A DNA stretch of 64,000 nucleotides from Corythucha ciliata. Its lineage: Eukaryota; Arthropoda; Insecta; Hemiptera; Tingidae. Where the stretch lies: positions 42,946,198 to 43,010,197 of the forward strand of contig CM075937.1 in assembly GCA_038030265.1 (NCBI GenBank), in the 5' to 3' direction. A program made the translations under genes and the position numbers. The stretch's first letter is position 1. Every line of letters starts with the position of its first letter. This document shows, one piece after another, positions 55,481 to 64,000 of the stretch. The notes beneath the pieces are model-generated. The model had not been told where the DNA came from. It worked only from the letters and a program-made list of their open reading frames with translations, and searched no databases.

Positions 55481-56090
55481 TTCGTGGCTATAGCTGCTAA
55501 AAAGCACTGATTCATGGTCTCGCGATACAGCTTCCAGACTAAAATTAAGAAAAAAATCGCTGATTCGCGGTACAATGGAGGGCATTCTACGAATAAATTA
55601 TGGAAATCAACGCAAAAGTGTTCTATTTGGGCAAACCCCGTAGTTAAAGTTGAGAAAACACGCTATAATATTGGCAAATAAAAGACGTTTTCAGTTTAAA
55701 AATTGGACAAAAATAGCAAATTCAGAACTGAAATGGCGTAAAATCACCCATTCGCGAATGAAAAAGGGAATAGGATGCTGAATGGCCGCAAAATTAGCAC
55801 AAACCGTTATTTCACAGCTGGTTTTGGGAAAGTCGCTAATATGCAATTTGCAGATATAAAGTTGTAGAAAAACGTTAATTCACGGATACAAAATGAAGAA
55901 AATCAATAATTCGCGGCAACAATTGAAAAAATCACCAATTAGCGCAGTTATAATTAAGAAAAACGTTAATTTTCCGTTCAAATTGGAAAAAGTGCTAATT
56001 CTCAGTTAAAAATTGCTAAACATAAATTGCTCTAATTGAGAGACATCACTAATTCTCGAATTAAGTGTCGTGAAATTTATAATTTAAAAA
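55480..56090 (+). repeat. Family A array
   Basis: Units GCTGATTCGCGGTACAATGG, AACGTTAATTCACGGATAC and AGAAAATCAATAATTCGCGG at about 30-base spacing, strongly diverged. Confidence 0.7.
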
Positions 56091-56123
56091 TTTTGCTCCG
56101 GCAGCTGGCGGTCGGAATAAGAG

Positions 56124-56727
56124 TGCTACAAGACCACACACTTACTTCCACCCTGGGGGTACCACCCCATCCATCTTGACTTTTTCAAAAAATTAAAATG
56201 GGAATCAAAGGCTAGTCTATCATGGAGTATATACGTACCGAATATGACGCTTCTAGATTCAACTGGTGATTTGGAGTGATTTTTTGACCATTTCAAGCCC
56301 TATCCCCCCCCCTCCACTACGACCGATTGGGCCCAATTGGAATACCGTCCGGGGACTTATGACTAATGATTTTTGTGCCAAACCGCGTTCCACTAAATTA
56401 ATTTCTCCGAGCGTTATCGTGCTAACAAGACCACAGACTTACTTCCACCCCGGGGGCACCACCCCCTGCACCTTGACTCTTTCAAAAAATTAAAATGGGA
56501 AGCAAAGGCTAGTCTATCATGGAGTATACGTACCGAATATGACGCTTCAAGATTCAACTGGTGACTTGTTGTGATTTTTTGACCATTTCAAGCCCTATCC
56601 ACCCCTCCACAACGACCGATTGGGCCCAATTGGAATACCGACCGGGGACTTACGACTACTGATTTTTGTGCCAAAGCGCGTTCCGCTAAATTAACTTCTA
56701 CGAGAGTTATCGTGCTAACAAGAAAAC
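56124..56727 (+). repeat. Tandem duplication of a ~295-bp unit
   Basis: Unit 1 (56,124-56,419) and unit 2 (56,420-56,712) share blocks such as AAGGCTAGTCTATCATGGAG and CCGATTGGGCCCAATTGGAA throughout, with scattered substitutions and small gaps. A third unit begins TGCTAACAAGA at 56,713 and stops. No reading frame is conserved. Confidence 0.85.
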
Positions 56728-56739
56728 GGCCATAAAGAT

Positions 56740-57000
56740 ATATGTATATAATATACAGGGTGTAACGGGAAAACGGGGCATAATTGAAATGGGTGATTCT
56801 ACATCACATGTGGGTCAAAAATGACTGTATGGACCATGGTCCGATTATTGACCGTTTCCAAGAAAATCGCAGTTTTCCTTACTGTCAATGCATCAGGCGT
56901 TTTTTCGAAAATCGGTCGGTATCTTAGCAACCGTCAATCCGTGTCCGTTTGTCAATTCTCTCATAAAAGTAAGGCTACCCCTTCCCTGCAACGCCAATTT
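56740..57000. repeat. Dispersed transposon-like end, copy 1
   Basis: After TATATAATATACAGGGTGTA, a CACCCTGTATA-type terminus common in insect DNA transposons, comes GGTGATTCTACATCACATG, then GACCATGGTCCGATTATTG and CCGTTTCCAAGAAAATCGCA. A diverged reverse copy lies at 62,585-62,745. Superfamily uncertain. Confidence 0.5.
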
Positions 57001-57969
57001 TCTAGCCTCACCTTGTCATAAAGTCGTCAAACAATGTCATACCCTCAAACCTGACGCTTTTCTGACTTCTGGGATTTTCACATCAGGCAGAATCACAGAG
57101 CGCCGTTTCTGCTTCCAAATATTAAACTCTGGGATGTCGAGTGGTGTTTTTAAAGCAAGTTGTAGTCGAGGAAGCAGGTTACCAAACGGGGTAGTTACAG
57201 GAAAAAACTCCGGGACTAAGTTTGATGACTGATTTTAATGTTTTTATGTGTGCTGAGTCTGATTTTTAACTCTGCCCAACGTTACAACCCCGGCAACACG
57301 GCGAAATTTGAGTGGATTTTTAAATATCGTGTTTTTGGGGCGTTTTCACCACGCCATCGCTTGTAATAGGTTTTAAAACATGGTTTCCGCTCATTTATTA
57401 TGTTTTTAGAAGTCCTTAATCGGAATTTCAAACCCCCAAACCCTAACAAGAGACGCTGCAGCCTTTAAATAGAAAAAACTGCAAAAACCTCCGATTTCAA
57501 GCTTTTTTTCAGTGTGGTATGCATCCAAAGTCGAAATTGATGTAGTTCACATTTGTTTTCCATTTCATTTTCAAACGAGATTGTATACCTGTATTTCTGT
57601 CCGTTTCTATCCGTGTTAACTGGTGTGCTGAATCCAAATTTTATCTAAAAACTCTAACTACTGCCAATTAACACCATGCTAGTGATGTAGAGTAGATTCT
57701 TAACCAAAGAAAGCAGTAGCAATAGTGAAAATAAACGACATATTAGCACTCATGAAGTATAGCATAGTCACCTCCATATAGGGAGCAATTAGGTACGTCT
57801 CCTCTACTTCAGCAGGCACATTCGTTACAATTTTAGGGTAATTTAGGTGACAAACCCTAAAAGAGCACACTCTTCTTTATTATGAAACGCTCGCGTCCAA
57901 CGGAAGAACTTTTCATAAGCCTTATCATTGGAAGTTTCGTGAAATATTGTTCTTTAATATTCGCTAAAC
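57001..57969. other. Unassigned sequence
   Basis: No gene recognised. An open frame of about 114 codons on the plus strand (56,888-57,232) overlaps the repeat end and has no domain I know. Confidence 0.35.
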
Positions 57970-57982
57970 AATCCATAGACAA

Positions 57983-58251
57983 CTCAACAATAAAACTCTA
58001 TCGCCCATCTTACAATAATGCTTTAAATGCTTGAAAAAAATAACGACCAATTATGGGCAAATGTAAACTATACATATTATTAATACAACGTTTCAACGGC
58101 GTGGTATTCCGCCCTCTTCAGATAAATCACAAGGAAATAAAACTATGTTGCGATTTACCTGAAGAGGGCGGCATATCACGCCGTTGAAACGTTGTATTAA
58201 TAATATAGTTTACATTTGCCCATAATTGTTCGTTTTTTTTTTCAAGCATTT
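57983..58251. mobile_element. Foldback element with 13-bp flanking direct repeats
   Basis: Arms of about 100 bases (58,024-58,129 and 58,152-58,251) pair almost completely, for example CAACGTTTCAACGGCGTGGT against GCCGTTGAAACGTTG on the other side. AATCCATAGACAA stands at 57,970-57,982 and again at 58,252-58,264. About 40 bases at the left are not mirrored. Each arm contains CTGAAGAGGGCGG ... CGTTGAAACG, resembling the CTGAAGA/GAAAC motif found at ends of Penelope-like and related retroelements. Non-coding. Confidence 0.7.
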
Positions 58252-58619
58252 AATCCATAGACAATTTTGTGAGATAAGTTCATAACACAAGGTGTCCAGT
58301 TTTGCTAAACGTTCTTCAGATGGGTGCGTTTATAATCCCCCTCTGCCATTTTTCAACATGTATCCTTGATTTCGATAAAACAGGTTCGTCATCGAAAAAG
58401 TTAGGCATACCTATTAAATTTGGCATAGTTGTTCACGTGCTTCCGTTACTCCATGCGATCGAAGAAAAACGCGAATGGGAACTTGTGGCTTTTTTCGTGG
58501 TCATCAAACTAAGCCCAAAAGAACGATTAGTCTCAGGGGCGTAGCCAGCCCGTGATCAAGGAGTGGGCAGCCGTCCACAGTTGGCCGCGGGTGGGGGGGG
58601 GGGCACGTCTTGAGAAAAA

Positions 58620-59580
58620 ATGTTAGCGGATGAAATCCAGAAAAGGACATTTTGCTGCTAAGACTGTGGAAAAACACCCATTCACGGCTAAAATTGAGTA
58701 ATAGCGCTGATTCACGTTAAACGTGAGAAATAAATCTCATTATTCGCGGTTGAAATTGAGAAAACATACCAATTTGCAGTTTTCCACGATGCAAAGTCCG
58801 CGACGAAATTAAGAAAATGCGCTAATTCACGGGTTATAGAGCTCTTTACACAAAATTGACGAAATAAATTGCCCGTTCAATGTAGAATTGAGAAAAATCA
58901 CTCTCTTGCGGCTATAATTGGGGAAAAACGCCAATTCACGGCTAAAATTGAGAAATGGTGCTTATTCACGCAGGTAAAATTGAGAGAAGGCGCCAGATCG
59001 TGGTTTCTCAAAAAACATCTCGGTAAACATTGCGAAAAAGTGCTAATTTACCGTTTTTATACATATATATGGCAAGTTTGCGGGTACAATTGAGAAAGAG
59101 CGCGTACATTTTTGAAAAAGTGCTTATATTCACGGCTAAAATTAAGGAAAATTGTTCGTTCGCAGGTGAAATTGGTTTCGCGATGCAACGTCCAAGTCAA
59201 AATTAATGAAATTCGCTCAAATGCGGGTTATGTGGACCTTTTCACTGCTACAATTTGAAGGGGGAAAAAATTGCTCGTGGCAGAATTGGGGAAAGTCACT
59301 AATTTGCTGCTCTAATTGAGGGAAAACGAATTGGCAAAATTGCCACCGTTTTGTTGTTGATTGATGGAATTGTCGTGGCTAAAATTGAGAAATTGCGTTC
59401 ATCCACAGGTTAAATTGAGGAAAACTGTTCTTTTGAGCTGAAGTTGACAGATCGAACGCACCAATTCGCGGTTAGGCTATGCCCAGTGCTGGCCGCAATT
59501 GAAATAATAAATAAAAATGCGTAATTTCACGGTTTTTTGAGACATTTTAACGGCTAAAATGAAGAAAATGGGTTATTAAT
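58620..59580 (+). repeat. Family A array inside the hAT-type element
   Basis: Units such as CCCATTCACGGCTAAAATTG, CGCCAATTCACGGCTAAAAT and AATTCACGGGTTATAGAGC at about 30-base spacing for nearly 1 kb. Confidence 0.85.
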
Positions 59581-59609
59581 ATTACCAGGTTTTAAGCGAT
59601 ACAACTTGA

Positions 59610-59740
59610 TAAATGTTATGTTTTTAGGGTTTTGGATTTTTTCTTCTTCTACTTCTTCGTTTCCTGAGCTTTCGCCTTCTTTTGCTGAAGGCATCGTCAG
59701 AGAACTTTTTTTTTTCTTAAAAAACATTAGTCAAGAAAAT
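59610..59740 (-). pseudogene. Copy of the short acidic ORF seen at 1,672
   Basis: On the minus strand it reads MPSAKEGESSGNEEVEEEK, differing from the first copy in a few positions. The flanks share GTTCTCTRACGATGCC. It lies inside the hAT-type element, so this segment was captured or inserted there. Confidence 0.55.
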
Positions 59741-60448
59741 GGGTTGTTTATAGCCTTCTATTTCGAATTTTTTGTCGAAAAACTGAAACTTCTCCCCCGG
59801 AAAGTGATAACTGTGGAGCTAAACTTTAAATTTTAGGCCTGAGACGGTAAACAGAGCTGGCATTTCCTCTCCCAGTCTGGATGGCACAGCGGGCTAAACA
59901 CGATTTGCTAGCCAAAACACACGAAATTGCGCGTCGTACCTGCGAAAATGGGATTTTAGCGCGTAAAATCAGCAAAATCGGTTTCAAAGTTAAGCCGACC
60001 CTTGAAGTCGGTTTGTCAGCAACAAACATCCGCGAATTATTGATTTTTGGTGAAACCGATAAGCCGATTGATCGAAATACAAGACATTTGAGGAAGAAAT
60101 GTCAGTAAAAGTGATGTCTTAGTGGTCGAAATCAGTGATGCTGGTTGCTTAGTGAGGCAGAGATTGTAATGTGCAAAATTTGGTTTTCATCACAAAAAAA
60201 AACAAACAAACAAAACAAAACAAAACAAAACAGCGAAATTGGCGTATGTAATAGTAGGCGAGATTCGAGTAATTGGTTCTGTTGCTGAGCAACTCCTGCG
60301 AAAGTTTTAATCATTAAAAAAGTGTTGAATTTTAACTTTTTGATGGAATTTGGGGGTGGGCACCTGCCCCACGAAATCTGCGCTTTTGATTCTAGTGGAG
60401 GGCAACTGCCCACCCCTGCCCCCCGCTGGCTACGCCCATGATTAGTCT

Positions 60449-60899
60449 ACACCGATGGTCTCAGAGATATTTCACCAAATCGAACAAAAGGGCCCTCAAA
60501 TCCAAAGTTGAGATCGTGCAGTGCCAACACCCGACGTGGAATCTTCAGGATTTTTTTTTTTTTAGGAAATGGAAGGATGTGTATCTGAAAGAGATTGCCA
60601 AGCGTTTATCAGTTTTTCCAGCTTCAGGCTCCAGCCAATTTTACGTCAGCGGCCGAAAATGGTCAATTTTTGACGGGCCATATCTCAGGAACCATTAGTC
60701 GTACGGAGATACAATTGGGCTTAAATAGTCGTAAACTTAGTCTATTTCAAAAATGCAAAGGAGCGCAATCATCGAAAAGTACTAAGTTCCAGAGATACAA
60801 CCGATTTGGTATAAAAATTAAGAAAATTTCCAGTTTTTTTTTTTTTTGCGATTTTCGACGTGCAGCCAACCGATTTCTTTTTGGCAAAGTTCATGATGA
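60449..60899. other. Sequence between the hAT-type element and the RT remnant
   Basis: No motif is recognised. An open frame on the plus strand runs through it into the RT region, but the part before about 60,900 shows no homology. T-runs at 60,549-60,563 and 60,835-60,847. Confidence 0.35.
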
Positions 60900-62482
60900 C
60901 ATTTCTCAGCAGACGCAAAGGTTTGACATGTCTTCTTTCCCCACGATCCCACGATCTCGGAATTCTCCCCAGGAGGTGCTTGATATTGCCTACAGGATTA
61001 GTAAGACAAATTCTTCCGGATTGGATGGAATACCGGCAAAATTCATACTTGAAATATTGCCGGGCATAGTAGACCAACTCACGAATATAATAAACAACTC
61101 TTTCAGCCAAGGGGTATATCCGGATAGTTTGAAAACGTCAAAAGTCGTCCCAATCTACAAGCGTGGAGATAAGTCCGATCCGCTGAGCTACAGGCCTCTA
61201 TCTCTGCAAAGCAGCTTTGCAAAAATTTTTGAGGCTGCTATGCATACACGACTGGTCTCCTTCTTCGAGAAAAATGGACTAATTAGTGTTTCTCAACATA
61301 GATTTCAGGCTGGAAAATCAACAACATCTGCGATTTTGAGGTCCTGAAGGATTTGACTGCTGGCTTTGATGCCTCACAGCCGACTGTGGCTATATTCTAT
61401 GATTTTTCCAAAGCGTTCGACGTGCTCGAGCACAACGTACTATTGAGGAAACTCGACGCGATGGGGGTCCGTGGGCCTGCACTTTCCTGGATCAAAAGTT
61501 ACATATATCAAATAGATCCCAGGTTGTTCAAATTAACGCGTGTTCTACAGACGGGTTGAAAATAAAATGTGAGTCTGAACCTAAGAAAGTGACACAAGGA
61601 GTTCCGCAAGGGTCAATCCTCGGACCTCTACTTTTTACTGTTTACATGAACGACATGACACTAAATTGCGACTCCGGGAAGATTACGCTGTACGCCGATG
61701 ACATTGCGCAGGTCTTCTCTGATGATACAGATAATGGTCTTTGGGACAAAGTTCGAAGAGGAGTAGCTAGAACCTCAGCGTGGCTAGCAAAGAATGGCTT
61801 GGTCCTCAATCTCACCAAGACAGCGATGCTGGTTGTCAGAGGCGACAGAAATAAAACACTTGACGTAGAAGGTGTAACTATAAAATCATCAGGCTTGGTA
61901 AAATACTTGGGCATAAATATTTCGTCCGATCTTAAATGGGACGCTCACGCCAACCAGACCAGCGCAAAGCTGGCCAACCGAACCTACCTGATTAAGCGAA
62001 CAGCTAAAGTGCTGGGTGAGAAGGCAGCGCTAAGTGTGTATAGGAGCACCTTCGAGTCTCTAATGAGGTACGGACTCATTTTTTGGGGGAGCAGCCCTAA
62101 GGCAAAAGCTATTTTCGTCTTGCAAAAAAGAGCATTAAGATTCGTGACAGGGTGCACTCGTCGGGCGTCTTGCACGAGATTGGAAGTGATGACGCTGCCA
62201 GCGACGTCCATTTTCGAATGTTGTACAAATGTGAAAGAAAACAAGAATCTCTTCGAGACAAATGGAGTTTGCCAAGAGTACCGGACCAGAGGAAGAAACA
62301 GGCTTCGAATGGTTACACATAAAACCAACGTAATGAAGAAGAGTTGTTTTTATGCAGCGGCCAAATTCTTCAATGCGCTTCCTAGTGAAATAACAGACCG
62401 CATACAGCTCCGTTCCTTCAAACGAAAATTAAAGGATTATTTAATTGCCAAGTGCCCGTACACCTTAAATGAATTTATTTAA
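60900..62482 (+). pseudogene. Non-LTR retrotransposon reverse transcriptase, frameshifted
   Basis: The ORF2 reverse transcriptase of a LINE-type element copies its own RNA at the target site. RT motifs occur in order: SSGLDGIPAKFI, SLKTSKVVPIYKRG, YRPLSLQSSFAKIFE, HRFQAGKSTTSAI, then after a frame change near 61,340 FYDFSKAFDVLEHNVLL, after a second change near 61,500 QGVPQGSILGPLLF, the catalytic YADDIAQVF, NGLVLNLTKTAML, VKYLGINISSDLKWD, and the C-terminal thumb to a stop at 62,480-62,482. Two frameshifts break it; both active-site aspartate motifs survive. The upstream endonuclease is missing. The 3' end carries an (ATT)n tail, as in I and jockey-type elements. Confidence 0.9.
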
Positions 62483-62563
62483 CCCAATTAATTAAACCCA
62501 ACATACCCAAAAAATGTATGCATCTACATGGGAAATAAATATTATTATTATTATTATTATTAC
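62483..62563 (+). repeat. 3' end of the LINE with (ATT)n tail
   Basis: After the stop come about 55 bases of 3' untranslated sequence and then GGAAATAAATATTATTATTA continuing as ATT repeats to 62,562. Short terminal microsatellites of this kind are normal for target-primed elements. Confidence 0.75.
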
Positions 62564-62584
62564 GTGTGACGAAAATTGTGAGAG

Positions 62585-62755
62585 CTATTGATGTTTGTTT
62601 GAGGAAAACCAGCGATGCGTTGAAAAAGCGGAAAAGTGCGTTTTTCTCGGAAACGGTTGATATTCGGACCATGGTCATTTTTTGACGTAAATATGGTCTA
62701 GAATCACCTGCTTTATTTGTGCCACGTGGACCAAGTACACCCGGTATAGGTCTCA
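62585..62755. repeat. Dispersed transposon-like end, copy 2 (reverse)
   Basis: On the minus strand it reads ACCGGGTGTACTTGG, GCAGGTGATTCTAGACC, GACCATGGTCCGAATATC and ACCGTTTCCGAGAAAAACGC, the diverged counterpart of 56,755-56,880. Confidence 0.5.
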
Positions 62756-62759
62756 CATC

Positions 62760-63420
62760 AATCAAATCATGTGTTTTTCTAGAGTGCAGAAAAGAGACAG
62801 ACCTCTTTTCTCACGACTTGGCGTGAAAGTCGTAGTTTTCTGCGCATACATATTCTTCTGCCGATAAATCACCAATGGGGAACTTGCACATTTTTCAATC
62901 ACTGGTGTTTCTTGAAGAGGGTGCTTCAACAAGACAATTGCCCACATTAAACATTGAAATCAATCAAGGGTTTTTTAAGGCGAATTTTTAAGAATTTTGA
63001 ATGGGGGTTGTTTGATTGCGTCAAAGGGCAGTTAATGAAATGGATGGTGTTGGGAAGAGGGGGGAATACGCGTTTTCTGGGGTTTAATTTTTCTTGTTAT
63101 TTGTAAACAAAACATTTTAGAGTTTCCTCAAATGCTTCAAAACTGCACATTGACGTCATTTTTCCCTCGTACCATCCATCCCATCCTGAAGAACTTTGAA
63201 ATTTATTTAAAAATCACCAGAAGCACCAATCGGTCAGGGACTACTGTTAATATCCTTGTCCGCATGTGTCAATTCACCGGTAGACTTTTCCCCCAAATCG
63301 GGCATTCATGCAAGTTTTCCATTCACAGTCGAGAAATAATGAATCGTAATCGTAGTTTCAAGGGATAGTTTTGATCAATAGTCATTTTTACAGTCATTAT
63401 CCAAAGCACTAACAGCGCTA
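62760..63420. other. Unassigned sequence
   Basis: No gene recognised. It shares the block AAATCGGGCATTCATGCAAG (63,296) with the 5' flank of the SLC5 gene, and an inverted relative (GGGGAACTTGCACATTTTTC) lies at 62,878. Confidence 0.35.
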
Positions 63421-63421
63421 G

Positions 63422-63814
63422 CTAATTCGACGTACACTGCCCAAATTTCGAATTTATCGGTAGAAACAGTACAATTGTCGACAACTCAGAAATCATGTCA
63501 CCCGTTCTAACAGCCTGCTTTCTGTTGGAATGGTAAGATGGAATTAAATTTGAGGCTGGTGTCGAAAAGTTGTACCATTTTAACTTGGAGATCAAATCAT
63601 CATGTGACATACCATCAAACGCTTTCTTCAGGTCGATGAAAACTCCGCTCAAGCATTTCCTTTGCTCGAACCTCGATAATACACTGCTGATCCGATCAAG
63701 CATTGCTGCGCGAAGTGCAGCATTTTCATGTTCATTAAGTTCACTCGCACTTAAAGGGGGTTGCGGGGGGGGGGGCTGGCGCCATTTTTTCTCAGACCGT
63801 TTACGAGTTACCAA
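63422..63814 (-). pseudogene. Second non-LTR reverse transcriptase fragment
   Basis: The minus strand encodes LSASELNEHENAAL, ISSVLSRFEQRK, then FIDLKKAFDGMSHDDLISKL and KWYNFSTPASNLIPSYHSN, RT motifs around the first catalytic aspartate (the F.DL.KAFD block). No YADD block follows; the frame runs into unrelated sequence after about 120 codons. It differs from the RT at 60,900 and is on the other strand. A G-run precedes the fragment (63,767-63,776 on the plus strand). Confidence 0.75.
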
Positions 63815-64000
63815 GTGGCTCTTTGCTTATTAATTGCATTATAATTTTGTTCATCAGTATGAGAGATTTTAGTGGCGTTATCTACCTTTTTGTATTTATT
63901 TCTCAGCTTACTTTTTAAAACATGAAAGAAACCATCTCTATTACAATTCGCTAATTTAAAAACTTTCTCTCAATTTATATAAGTCTTTTGAGTACCATCG
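63815..64000. other. End of window
   Basis: A/T-rich sequence upstream of the RT fragment on its strand. It may be part of the same element, but no motif is clear. Confidence 0.3.

Larger units (their letters stand above)
58534..60440. mobile_element. hAT-type non-autonomous element, 1,907 bp, perfect target duplication
   Basis: The left end CAGGGGCGTAGCCAGC matches the right end, CATGGGCGTAGCCAGC on the other strand, at 15 of 16 bases. The inverted similarity continues inwards through GTGGGCAGC-type blocks. ATTAGTCT flanks both sides (58,526-58,533 and 60,441-60,448). No transposase is present. The interior holds a family A array (58,620-59,580), a Harbinger-related segment (59,610-59,740), and unassigned sequence with an (AAAAC)n tract at 60,205-60,231. 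Confidence 0.9.

Noticed and set aside
58024..58251. Working hammerhead ribozymes in the foldback arms
   Set aside because: CTGAAGA and GAAAC are present, but the stem II bases between them do not abut the core on both sides, so catalysis is doubtful.
60595..60899. N-terminal extension of the RT protein
   Set aside because: The frame is open, but the residues before about 60,900 come from T-rich and unrelated sequence and show no endonuclease motif.

Overview
The window looks like nuclear DNA of an invertebrate animal, most likely an arthropod, although nothing in the sequence fixes the species. Two complete protein-coding genes are split by short spliceosomal introns (35 to 126 bases). The rest is dense in remnants of DNA transposons (hAT, Harbinger), jockey-like non-LTR retrotransposons, MITEs and degenerate tandem repeats. 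There are no bacterial-style operons, ribosome binding sites or CRISPR arrays.

Genes. A nine-exon gene on the minus strand (44,102-45,923) encodes beta-ureidopropionase, the last enzyme of pyrimidine catabolism, 393 residues with the Glu-Lys-Cys nitrilase triad intact. A twelve-exon gene on the minus strand (52,174-54,587) encodes a 570-residue SLC5-family sodium-coupled solute transporter. Both models were built by hand from splice sites and phase; every junction keeps frame and the totals are exact multiples of three. One transporter intron is GC-AG and another is only 35 bases. A 139-base open stretch with good splice sites (3,663-3,801, minus) may be an exon of a gene I do not recognise.

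Layout. 1-9,700: decayed Harbinger transposase, a hAT transposase fragment, several MITEs, one MITE nested in another. 10,100-12,550: long arrays of degenerate ~30-base repeats. 15,700-17,820: a jockey-like element split by a 1,240-base hAT-type insertion. 18,041-28,356: a very large inverted repeat with arms of about 2-3 kb around a 5.2 kb centre. 28,400-43,235: alternating repeat arrays, a palindromic element and another hAT-type insertion. 44,100-45,920: UPB1. 46,557-51,901: a TTAA-flanked MITE and about 5 kb of array. 52,174-54,587: SLC5 gene. 55,000-60,440: short tandem repeats, a foldback element and a hAT-type element with a perfect 8-base target duplication. 60,900-63,814: two broken non-LTR reverse transcriptases.

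Main observation. A large share of the window consists of arrays whose units differ in sequence by family (A, B, C, D below) but keep nearly the same length, about 30-31 bases, and in families A and C share a core resembling ATTCGCG-N-CTAAAA. At least three such arrays lie inside hAT-type elements with terminal inverted repeats starting CAG and 8-base target duplications. I infer that a group of non-autonomous hAT elements carries degenerate minisatellite interiors and has spread them through this genome.
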